In this document: positions 1 through 5,824 of the stretch, one piece after another
How positions within the stretch are numbered: the stretch's first letter is position 1
Layout of the letters: each line of letters starts with the position of its first letter
Origin: an uncultured Pelagibacteraceae bacterium
Lineage (GTDB): Bacteria > Pseudomonadota > Alphaproteobacteria > Pelagibacterales > Pelagibacteraceae
Reading direction: 5' to 3'
Assembly: GCA_902533955.1 (NCBI GenBank)
Contig: CACANV010000014.1
Coordinates: forward strand, 1-12,646
Length of the DNA: 12,646 bases
Translations under genes and position numbers: made by a program
Notes under the pieces: generated by a model
The model's input: only the letters and a program-made list of their open reading frames with translations
What the model was told of the DNA's origin: nothing
The model's database searches: none

Positions 1-357
1 AGATTTTTCATAAGGTTTTTGATAAGTGCATTCCCATCCTGCTGTTTTTCCATATTTATGAGAATTATTCCAACCATACGTTGTTTTTCTTTTTTCATTT
101 GGACTGACAAACCAACCCTTTGATTTATTAGTTGTTCTCCAAGTTCTTGGATTAACATCTGTTATTATATCTCCATCAGCATCTTTAACATAAATTCTAG
201 TTATTCTAATATGTTTAGATTTTTTGTTATCAAACTCAAAACTTATTTGGTTTCCTACACCTTTCCACCATTTAAATTTAATATCGCTCTTACATCCTGC
301 ATAAGCATTACTGCAAACCAACAAACCCAGAACTACGATCCCTAAAAGTTTTTTCAT
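1..357 (-). CDS. Small exported protein of unknown function, C-terminus cut by window edge
   Basis: The reading frame is open from the ATG at 357 down to base 1 (119 codons, no stop), so the C-terminus lies outside the window. Residues 1-20 form a clear Sec signal peptide: basic MKK start, hydrophobic core, then SNAYA with likely cleavage before Gly21. The mature part begins Gly-Cys (C22), has a second cysteine at about residue 110, is rich in Trp, Lys and Asp, and alternates polar and hydrophobic residues as in beta strands. A lipobox is not convincing because Tyr sits at -3. The start overlaps the stop of the upstream gene as ATGA (354-357), which argues for translational coupling. The signal peptide closely resembles that of the upstream gene, including at DNA level. 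I do not recognise the mature domain; periplasmic location is inferred. Confidence 0.7.
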   Translation of the reverse strand, partial: MKKLLGIVVLGLLVCSNAYAGCKSDIKFKWWKGVGNQISFEFDNKKSKHIRITRIYVKDADGDIITDVNPRTWRTTNKSKGWFVSPNEKRKTTYGWNNSHKYGKTAGWECTYQKPYEKS

Positions 358-728
358 TTGCACGGAAAAGTTTTCATTAGTCCCCTCATTAAAGAAATTA
401 CTACTTCACTATCACTTTCATCATAATTTTCATATTTTACTGATACTTGAATTTCTTTCATTATTATATCGTGTATGTTATCAGGATTTAATGCCAATTT
501 TTTTGGCATACAAAAAAGTTTTGTTTTGCTATGTATGTTTGATGCTACATTGGCCATCATAATGCCTGTCCATAAAGTATAAACATACTGATCCGCCTTT
601 TGAGGATTGTTATTTAGCAACTCTCTGTATACTTTGTGTGTTACTTTAGTTATTATTTCATTAGTTTCAGCTTTAGCATTACCGCTCAAAAGCAAACCCA
701 GAACTATAATTGATAAAAGCTTTTTCAT
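354..728 (-). CDS. Small periplasmic protein with Rap1a/Tai-like pattern
   Basis: This 124-residue protein starts with a 20-residue Sec signal peptide (MKKLL start, hydrophobic LGLLLSG, AKA cleavage site before Glu21). The mature helical domain has a Y-x-x-x-L-W-x-G-x-M segment near residues 50-58, a Phe-Cys-Met-Pro at 72-75, an acidic helix, and a penultimate Phe-Pro-Cys (121-123). This layout (glycine-containing helix, FCxP, helix, final FPC) resembles the Rap1a/Tai family, small secreted proteins first known as immunity proteins against type VI amidase effectors; C73 and C123 could form a disulfide. Membership is my reading of the pattern and needs a profile search. No type VI genes are visible, so an immunity role is not implied. 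The gene lies upstream of, and overlaps by 4 bases, another signal-peptide gene on the same strand. Confidence 0.75.
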   Translation of the reverse strand: MKKLLSIIVLGLLLSGNAKAETNEIITKVTHKVYRELLNNNPQKADQYVYTLWTGIMMANVASNIHSKTKLFCMPKKLALNPDNIHDIIMKEIQVSVKYENYDESDSEVVISLMRGLMKTFPCK

Positions 729-755
729 TATATAAAAAATTTAGCACATAAAATC

Positions 756-779
756 GTACCCCACAATGTACCCCACATT
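756..779. repeat. Tandem 12-bp direct repeat
   Basis: Two adjacent copies of GTACCCCACAAT / GTACCCCACATT differ at one base (756-767 and 768-779). On the minus strand they read as two GTGGGGTAC blocks 12 bases apart, 28-51 bases upstream of the start codon at 728. The spacing of about one helical turn on the same DNA face fits a dimeric or tandem protein-binding site, for example an activator/operator or recombinase arm-type site. Which of these it is cannot be decided here. Confidence 0.55.
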
Positions 780-836
780 TGCTGATTATAATTAGCTTTA
801 ATCAACATTTTCAATTGTAAAGATAAGGTAAAGGTT

Positions 837-855
837 AGTGGGAGTCAGTGGAGTC
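837..855 (+). repeat. Short imperfect direct repeat
   Basis: AGTGGGAGTC (837-846) is followed directly by AGTGGAGTC (847-855), the same unit minus one G. The G-rich units resemble the GTGGGGTAC blocks 60-80 bases away but lie on the opposite strand. Function unknown; possibly a second arm of the same binding region. Confidence 0.4.
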
Positions 856-914
856 TTATCGATGTATCGCAAGTGTTGGTTTAAGTAACCAGTATTTCAT
901 CTAATGGCAATCTT

Positions 915-932
915 GATTAAATTTTTTTAATC
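915..932. repeat. AT-rich inverted repeat just past the end of the carbamoyltransferase operon
   Basis: GATTAAA (915-921), a 4-base T loop and TTTAATC (926-932) form a perfect 7-bp stem. It lies 9 bases beyond the stop codon (941-943) of the last gene of the leftward operon, where a terminator would be expected. However, the stem is almost all A/T and no U-tract follows it on the minus strand, so a role as an intrinsic terminator is weak. Confidence 0.3.
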
Positions 933-940
933 TCCAATAG

Positions 941-1102
941 TTATATGGCAATGTAAGTAAATGGTAGAAAAATTTGAAAAAAAACAAATAGTGAAAAAAG
1001 CAATATAAAAAATATAAAAATTAAAAAAAATAAAGTTTTAATAAGTCCATACTTTTTTTTAAAATCAACTATTAAAAAAAAGTAATTAATTATTTTTTTC
1101 AT
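941..1102 (-). CDS. 53-residue membrane protein, DUF5989-like
   Basis: This short gene starts at the ATG at 1102, whose bases overlap the TGA of the carbamoyltransferase as ATGA, and ends with TAA at 941-943. The product has a short N-terminal part with a basic motif (D13-F-K-K-K-Y-G-L), one strongly hydrophobic segment (about 24-48) and the ending L-P-F-T-Y-I-A-I. Length, basic-aromatic motif before a single membrane helix and a terminal P-F-x-Y match what I know of DUF5989, a small family often encoded next to NodU-type carbamoyltransferases and SxtJ. Function of the family is not established; a membrane anchor or partner subunit is a guess. The 4-base coupling to the carbamoyltransferase strongly supports translation. 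An accidental hydrophobic ORF in poly-A/T DNA is the main alternative. Confidence 0.65.
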   Translation of the reverse strand: MKKIINYFFLIVDFKKKYGLIKTLFFLIFIFFILLFSLFVFFQIFLPFTYIAI

Positions 1103-2787
1103 ATATCTTTAGTTTGATATAAACCGTCATCCATCACAATAAATTTAATATTCATTCTTTTCATATTTACATAAACATCATATAAATCAAAAACAATTGG
1201 GTCTTTAGATATGTTAAAAGAAGTATTAACTAATATATCTGATCCTTTTTTTTTTAGATTTTGTAAAATTTTATAAGTTAAAGAATTTTGATCTTTAACA
1301 ATCTGTGTTCTGCAAGTTCCATCAACATGAATTATCGAACTATACTTTATACGAAGTTCTTCTTTAGCTTCACATAAAGTACCCATCCATTCTAAATTTT
1401 TTTTAATACTTTTATTTATTAAAAAATATTTCTCAAAATCTTCTTCAAGTATCATTGGTGCCAAAGGTTGAAAATTTTCCCTTTTTTTAATATTTACATT
1501 TAACTTTTTTACAACATCTATATTTTTTGCATCACATAATATTGATGTATTTCCTAAAGATCTTGGACCAACTTCAGTATCACCATAATAAGAAGCAATT
1601 ATTTCACCATCAATTATTCTATCTGTAAGATTATCTAAAAAATTATCATTTGTATTTATTTTTAAAAAAAAATTTTCCTTATCAATTTTTTTGTTAATCA
1701 ATTTTTTTTCAGGACCAAGAAAAATTGTATTTAAGTTTAGTGTTTTTATTTTTTTGTCATATAGGAATGCAAAATTGGCAGCACCAATTGCTGATCCTGA
1801 ATCTCCAGGTGAAGGTGGTACAATAAGTTCGTCAAATAAATTATCTTTTGATAAACTGTGTATCATTTTACAATTAAGGGCAACACCACCAGTTAAAACA
1901 ATTTTTTTTTTACCTGACAATTTTATTGCTTTTTCTAATAAATTTTTCATTGTTAGTTCTAAAATTAATTGTGCAGAACTTGCAATATCTGCATATTTAT
2001 TAAAATTTTCTTCTAAATTTAAATATGGATCACCAAATAAATCTGAAAATTTTTTTGAAAAAGATTTACTTGGATTTTTGTGAAATTCAAAATAATTCAT
2101 ATCAATTTTAAAACTATTAATATCAAAGATATCTTTAAGTTTTTTTTCATATTTAGGTTTTCCAAATGAACTTAAAGACATAACTTTAAATTCGCCTTCA
2201 TTAATTTCGAATCCTAAATAATCTGTAATTGCAGAATAAAATAAACCTATTGAGTTAGGATAAAAATTACTCCAAATTTTTTTTATTTTATATTGATTAT
2301 CTATAGTATAAATAGACATTGTTTCACCTTCCCCAACGCCATCACAAGTTACAAAAACGTAATCTAAAAAATTTTTAATTACTGTAGAACCATACAAACA
2401 ATGACTTAGGTGATGAGATGAATAAATAATTTTATTTCTTGGAATATTAATTAGTTTATTAATATCGTTATAAAAAAAAATTGAGCCTTTATTAAAATTT
2501 TTTAAATGATGAATTAAAAAATCTTTATTTTTTAATGGATTTTTAATTGAAAAATAAAAAATTTCCCACCATGTTTTAAATGGTTTTTCATAAAAACTTA
2601 TAAATTTAATATTTTCTTTTTTAAGATCAAATTTTTTAATTAAGAAGTTCAAACATCTTTTAGGGAAATTTTTATCTCCTTTTATTCTACTAAATGATTC
2701 TTCCTTTAAAAAACAGTTAATACCCTCACTGTTTGTTAAAAAAACTGACGACTCATGATAATAAGCAGATATTCCAATATAGTACAT
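1099..2787 (-). CDS. NodU/CmcH-family carbamoyltransferase
   Basis: This 562-residue enzyme has the full two-domain layout of the family: an N-terminal Kae1-like ASKHA ATPase-type domain (about 1-345) and a C-terminal carbamoyltransferase domain (about 355-562). Visible motifs are G-I-S-x-x-Y-H-E-S-S (5-14), the metal-binding H-H-L-S-H (125-129), V-T-C-D-G-V-G-E (146-153), T-G-G-V-A-L-N (299-305), P-S-P-G-D-S-G-S-A-I-G (325-335), G-P-R-S-L-G-N (407-413), R-E-x-F-Q-P-L-A-P (436-444) and V-N-T-S-F-N (520-525). Family members make carbamoyl-adenylate from carbamoyl phosphate and ATP and pass the carbamoyl group to a hydroxyl on a sugar or natural product (Nod factor, cephalosporin, saxitoxin). 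The substrate here is unknown. It lies 7 bases behind the ferritin-like gene and overlaps the DUF5989-like gene by 4 bases. Length is normal and no key motif is missing. Confidence 0.93.
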   Translation of the reverse strand: MYYIGISAYYHESSVFLTNSEGINCFLKEESFSRIKGDKNFPKRCLNFLIKKFDLKKENIKFISFYEKPFKTWWEIFYFSIKNPLKNKDFLIHHLKNFNKGSIFFYNDINKLINIPRNKIIYSSHHLSHCLYGSTVIKNFLDYVFVTCDGVGEGETMSIYTIDNQYKIKKIWSNFYPNSIGLFYSAITDYLGFEINEGEFKVMSLSSFGKPKYEKKLKDIFDINSFKIDMNYFEFHKNPSKSFSKKFSDLFGDPYLNLEENFNKYADIASSAQLILELTMKNLLEKAIKLSGKKKIVLTGGVALNCKMIHSLSKDNLFDELIVPPSPGDSGSAIGAANFAFLYDKKIKTLNLNTIFLGPEKKLINKKIDKENFFLKINTNDNFLDNLTDRIIDGEIIASYYGDTEVGPRSLGNTSILCDAKNIDVVKKLNVNIKKRENFQPLAPMILEEDFEKYFLINKSIKKNLEWMGTLCEAKEELRIKYSSIIHVDGTCRTQIVKDQNSLTYKILQNLKKKGSDILVNTSFNISKDPIVFDLYDVYVNMKRMNIKFIVMDDGLYQTKDI

Positions 2788-2794
2788 TTATAAA

Positions 2795-3544
2795 TTAGGT
2801 TATAGATTTTGAATCTATATTTTTCATTACATCATCGTCTGAATTTTCTTTTTTTAATTTTAGAAATTTTGTAACAAAACTTATTATAATCAAAATTGTT
2901 ATTAAAATTGGATAAAAAACTAAAGATAATTTATTTAAGCTATTTGCATAAAGGTGTCTCAAATTACTTAATGTTTTTTCTTTTATTACTTTTATTTTAT
3001 ACAAATAAGGATTATTTGTTTTTTTTGCAAACATAAGCGAGTATTCAGCGTGTCGTTCTTCATCTTTTAAAATTTTTTGAATTTCTTCAAATGCAAATGG
3101 AATGTGATCTTTTAAGTGATTTGCAAAATCTACTAATTTTTTTTCAGCTATTTCTTCATTTGCTCCAACAAATATTGCAAAATTGTTTATTTTTTTTTTT
3201 TCAAAAATAAAGTGATCTTCATAAATATATCCTTTATTATAAATATGACTAGGAACAAAACTTAATTCTTTTTTATTTATTTTATGTTTTTGAATTAGTT
3301 TATTTTTAATGTTTGTGAAAATAGAAAAATGCTTATATTCATCTAAACAATGTTTTATAAAACCTTTAGATAGCTTGTAATCATTTATGTTTTTAGCAGC
3401 AAATAACATTTCAATTGCAGAAGAAAATTCAGCTGAAGCAAATTCATTAAGAACAAAACAACATCTTTCAGGATCAAAATCTTTCAAATTTCTTTTTGGT
3501 ATTAAAAACATTCTATTTTTTTTTTTAATACTATTTTTATTCAA
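2795..3544 (-). CDS. Ferritin-like di-iron protein with C-terminal membrane anchor
   Basis: This 249-residue protein shows a four-helix di-iron pattern: Glu39 (or 34), then E69-x-x-H72 about 30 residues later, Glu130/131, then E162-x-x-H165 about 31 residues later. That repeated Glu / ExxH spacing is the ferritin-like metal signature (ferritin, rubrerythrin, oxidases, hydroxylases). A hydrophobic segment at about 207-227 followed by KFLKLKK suggests one membrane helix with the di-iron domain probably in the cytoplasm. It is the first gene of a leftward operon, 7 bases ahead of the carbamoyltransferase. I cannot say if it is an oxygenase/oxidase, an aldehyde-type enzyme or iron handling. The start is uncertain: Met12 (ATG at 3511) is an alternative just after an A11 run, and the 5' end overlaps a divergent gene. 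A short hairpin lies in its last codons (2801-2819). Confidence 0.8.
   Translation of the reverse strand: MNKNSIKKKNRMFLIPKRNLKDFDPERCCFVLNEFASAEFSSAIEMLFAAKNINDYKLSKGFIKHCLDEYKHFSIFTNIKNKLIQKHKINKKELSFVPSHIYNKGYIYEDHFIFEKKKINNFAIFVGANEEIAEKKLVDFANHLKDHIPFAFEEIQKILKDEERHAEYSLMFAKKTNNPYLYKIKVIKEKTLSNLRHLYANSLNKLSLVFYPILITILIIISFVTKFLKLKKENSDDDVMKNIDSKSIT
2801..2819. repeat. 8-bp perfect inverted repeat at the ferritin-like / carbamoyltransferase junction
   Basis: TATAGATT (2801-2808), loop TTG, AATCTATA (2812-2819). It lies inside the last codons of the ferritin-like gene and, on the minus-strand transcript, ends 13 bases before the ATG of the carbamoyltransferase, where it could affect initiation or mRNA processing. 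On the plus strand it is followed by five T residues. The stem is A/T-rich, so stability is modest. Confidence 0.4.
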
Positions 3545-4439
3545 TACTGAATTAAAAGCAAAAAATTGTTTATCTTTTTTACCTTATGGTTTTAATGAAT
3601 ATTATGTACATTTACCTCAGGATGCATCTTTTTGCGTTAAAGAAGGTAAAGATCTTATTTCTTACAAAACTGATATTTTTGGTGGAAGATTAATTAGTAG
3701 TGAGAAATTAAGTAAAGAAATTCAAGTATTTGGAGATAGTCAAGTATTAGGATTAGATGTAGAAAAAATTAACAATCATTATTTGCAACAATTATACAAA
3801 AATAATTTTATTATATATGCCGCACCAAACAATGGACCATATGAAGTAATAAATTTTTTAAATAAAAACAAAGAGATTTTAAATAAAAAAATAATAATAA
3901 ATTTTAATTTTTCGGTCGATCTTTACAGAGTTGATTTTGAATGGGATCCTATAAATTTTGTTGCATTAAAAGATTATGAACTTGATGAAATTTTGGATTA
4001 TCCTTTTAGATATAATTGGATAATATTTAAAAATTTATTATTTAATAAAAATTTTACATTTAGAAGATTTAACAATAATAAAATGCAAGAATTATTCTTA
4101 AGTAGAAATCATAATAAAATTCAAGATAATCTAATAAAATATTTTAATAGTTTGAACAAGACTGCAAAATCTTTAGATTTAGAAATAGACTTTATTATTA
4201 CTAAACCTTATTGGATTTATTCTAGAGAAAAAAGTAATAAAGAACTTACATTAGAAAATGAAATTAATAAAAAAGTTGAAGATTTAATTTGCAATTCTTT
4301 TATGAGTACTCAAAGAATAAATAATATTTATATATCAGATGTAAATAAAGAAAAAATATATATAAATGATTTAACTTTTGATAATAGGCATTTTAAATCT
4401 AGTATTATTAGTCTTGTTAAAAAAAAACAAATTTGTTAA
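3501..4439 (+). CDS. Exported SGNH/GDSL-hydrolase-like protein, start uncertain
   Basis: The open frame runs from an ATG at 3387, but 3387-3500 is antisense to the metal-site region of the ferritin-like gene and gives no sensible N-terminus. From ATT at 3501 the protein (312 residues) begins as a textbook signal peptide: Lys-Asn, a long Phe/Leu/Ile core and T-E-L-K-A cleavage at about residue 20. There is no ATG, GTG or TTG in frame between 3390 and the core, so initiation at ATT, or an error in the T11 run at 3516-3526, must be considered. The mature part has V-F-G-D-S-Q (GDS Ser at about 80) and, near the end, D-N-R-H (about 294-297), matching SGNH block I and the block V DxxH, so a Ser-Asp-His esterase/acyltransferase-type site is likely. 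Such proteins often accompany NodU-DUF5989 clusters. The substrate is unknown, perhaps an ester on a surface molecule. Confidence 0.7.
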   Translation: MKNILFFFLILFLFNTELKAKNCLSFLPYGFNEYYVHLPQDASFCVKEGKDLISYKTDIFGGRLISSEKLSKEIQVFGDSQVLGLDVEKINNHYLQQLYKNNFIIYAAPNNGPYEVINFLNKNKEILNKKIIINFNFSVDLYRVDFEWDPINFVALKDYELDEILDYPFRYNWIIFKNLLFNKNFTFRRFNNNKMQELFLSRNHNKIQDNLIKYFNSLNKTAKSLDLEIDFIITKPYWIYSREKSNKELTLENEINKKVEDLICNSFMSTQRINNIYISDVNKEKIYINDLTFDNRHFKSSIISLVKKKQIC

Positions 4440-4467
4440 AATAACAATCATAATTAATTAAAATTTA

Positions 4468-5241
4468 ATGATAAAAATTCTTAAAATAACTTTATTCTGT
4501 TTTATTATATTAAGTTCTTCAGCTCTTTCTGAGATTATTAGGTTTGGTCCAGCAACATATGATGGAGAAGTTAAAAAAGGTAAAGCTCATGGGATAGGCA
4601 CTTTCACATTTAAAGATGGTAGTAAATATGAAGGTAAATTTTCAAAAGGGAGATTTCATGGCAAGGGCAAGTACACAGATATTGAAGGTAATGTACTTGA
4701 AGGGAAATTCAAATATGGAAAAATTACAAAAAAAATTAATAGTAGAGCTCGAGAGGTAGTTAAATTAAGTACAGTAGTAGGTAAATCAAAATACTATGAG
4801 GTAAGAGGAACGGGAAACTTATCAACAAGATGGTTTGAGGCAGAATTAAAACCAGCATCTTCATCTGAAGTAAAATTAAGCTCCGTGAGAGAATTAGATA
4901 TTTTTGATGTACCTAGTGTTTTTTCCAATGATTATGGTGATGAAAATAAATTGAAAGAAATTTTAGATGCTAAAAATGCAAAAATTGAAGCAGAAAATTC
5001 AAATTTTGGTGATTCAAGTGGAGGTGGTAGTAACACTAGCCTTTCACCTTCCACAATAAGCTCAAGTTCTCAAACAGTTTTTGTTCTTACTGAAAAAGGA
5101 CAAAGAGACCAAAATAATGCATCTTCACAAGTGGCAGCATCTGAACCTGATTCAGCACAAAAAAATTCAACCTCAACTTCATATAGTAGCAGTTCTTCAG
5201 GCGATGATGGCGGTGGCAGTGGAGGTGGTGGTCTATGTTAA
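4468..5241 (+). CDS. Exported MORN-repeat protein with Gly-rich, Cys-terminal tail (paralogue A)
   Basis: This 257-residue protein has a Sec signal peptide (1-21, cleavage around A-L-S before Glu22). Two full MORN repeats and a partial third follow at about 31-53, 54-76 and 77-85 (Y-D-G-E...H-G-x-G; Y-E-G-K...H-G-K-G; L-E-G-K-F). A stretch at about 94-127, ending R-W-F-E-A-E, is shared with the next gene. Next come a low-complexity Ser/Asn/Gln-rich linker (about 180-245) and the end S-G-D-D-G-G-G-S-G-G-G-G-L-C. MORN repeats are beta-hairpin modules in membrane-associated and scaffold proteins. Location is periplasm or cell surface by inference. The start 28 bases after the SGNH gene has no clear Shine-Dalgarno site. 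Function unknown; the tail may anchor or crosslink the protein. Confidence 0.82.
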   Translation: MIKILKITLFCFIILSSSALSEIIRFGPATYDGEVKKGKAHGIGTFTFKDGSKYEGKFSKGRFHGKGKYTDIEGNVLEGKFKYGKITKKINSRAREVVKLSTVVGKSKYYEVRGTGNLSTRWFEAELKPASSSEVKLSSVRELDIFDVPSVFSNDYGDENKLKEILDAKNAKIEAENSNFGDSSGGGSNTSLSPSTISSSSQTVFVLTEKGQRDQNNASSQVAASEPDSAQKNSTSTSYSSSSSGDDGGGSGGGGLC

Positions 5242-5286
5242 TTTAAATTTTCTTGAACTAATCATTTATTACTCATATTATTAAAT

Positions 5287-5805
5287 GTGATTAAAACTAT
5301 TAAAAAAATTCTTTTTATTACAATCTTTTTATCTCTAAATTTAGCAGGTGCTGCTTATTCTGAAACAATAGAATTTCCTAGCGGTTGTTGTAAATATGAA
5401 GGTGAAGTTAAAAAAGGTAAAGCACATGGAATTGGTGTTATGACTTTTAAAAACGGAGCTGTTTATGAAGGTAAATTTTCTAAGAACAGAATTCATGGTA
5501 AAGGTAAACTTACCTTAATAGATGGAGAAGTTCATGAGGGAAAGTGGAGATATGGAAAATTTAAAAACAAAATAGACAAAAATACTCGACAAATAATTAC
5601 TTTAAATACCAAAGGTAGATTTTTTTGGGAAAGTTTCGAAATGAAGGGTGAAGGTAGTGCTAGAAATAAATGGTTCGCAGCTGAAAAAAAGGATGGAAGT
5701 TATTCTTATACCGCAAAAGGTAAGCAAGAAATGGATAAAGCACAAAAATCAGGAAATGATGGTGGTGGTTCTTCAGATGGCGGCGGTGGCGGTAGTGGCT
5801 GTTAA
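5287..5805 (+). CDS. Exported MORN-repeat protein with Gly-rich, Cys-terminal tail (paralogue B)
   Basis: This 172-residue protein starts at GTG (5287); no ATG is available before the signal peptide, and a 45-base spacer separates it from paralogue A. Signal peptide about 1-25 (A-A-Y-S cleavage before Glu26), a Cys-Cys pair at 34-35, MORN repeats at about 37-59, 60-82 and 83-91, then a conserved region (about 99-133) ending K-W-F-A-A-E. It lacks the long Ser-rich linker of A but ends the same way: D-G-G-G-S-S-D-G-G-G-G-G-S-G-C. The block G-E-V-K-K-G-K-A-H-G-I-G is identical in both, and the DNA there is nearly identical too, so the pair arose by tandem duplication. It converges on tsaD with a 19-base gap and no obvious terminator. 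Function unknown; probably acts with or in place of paralogue A outside the cytoplasm. Confidence 0.8.
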   Translation: MIKTIKKILFITIFLSLNLAGAAYSETIEFPSGCCKYEGEVKKGKAHGIGVMTFKNGAVYEGKFSKNRIHGKGKLTLIDGEVHEGKWRYGKFKNKIDKNTRQIITLNTKGRFFWESFEMKGEGSARNKWFAAEKKDGSYSYTAKGKQEMDKAQKSGNDGGGSSDGGGGGSGC

Positions 5806-5824
5806 AAATAATTATTGTTAATAT

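Larger units (their letters stand above)
729..940. other. Gene-free spacer with short direct and inverted repeats
   Basis: No convincing coding frame is seen on either strand. The part at about 755-900 is visibly less AT-rich than its surroundings. It holds a perfect-phase tandem 12-mer (756-779), a second short direct repeat (837-855) and a small AT-rich inverted repeat (915-932). It must contain the promoter for the two secreted-protein genes reading left from 728 and the 3' end of the operon that stops at 941. I tried and failed to read a tRNA or tmRNA in it. Confidence 0.6.

Noticed and set aside
780..900. tRNA, tmRNA piece or tRNA-end attachment core in the less AT-rich spacer
   Set aside because: No T-loop GGTTCRAATCC-like segment, no acceptor pairing and no CCA end could be found on either strand.
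1691..2083. Plus-strand open frame of 130 codons
   Set aside because: Entirely antisense to the conserved TGGVALN / PGDSGSAIG region of the carbamoyltransferase; no own motifs.
3387..3500. N-terminal extension of the SGNH protein from the ATG at 3387
   Set aside because: Antisense to the ferritin-like region holding Glu34/Glu39, and it would place a signal peptide 40 residues inside the protein.
5081..5284. Plus-strand open frame of 67 codons
   Set aside because: Out-of-frame shadow over the Ser/Gly-rich tail of MORN paralogue A.
5806..5824. Bidirectional terminator between MORN paralogue B and tsaD
   Set aside because: Only a 10-base A/T palindrome (AATAATTATT) without loop or U-tract; not enough for a hairpin.
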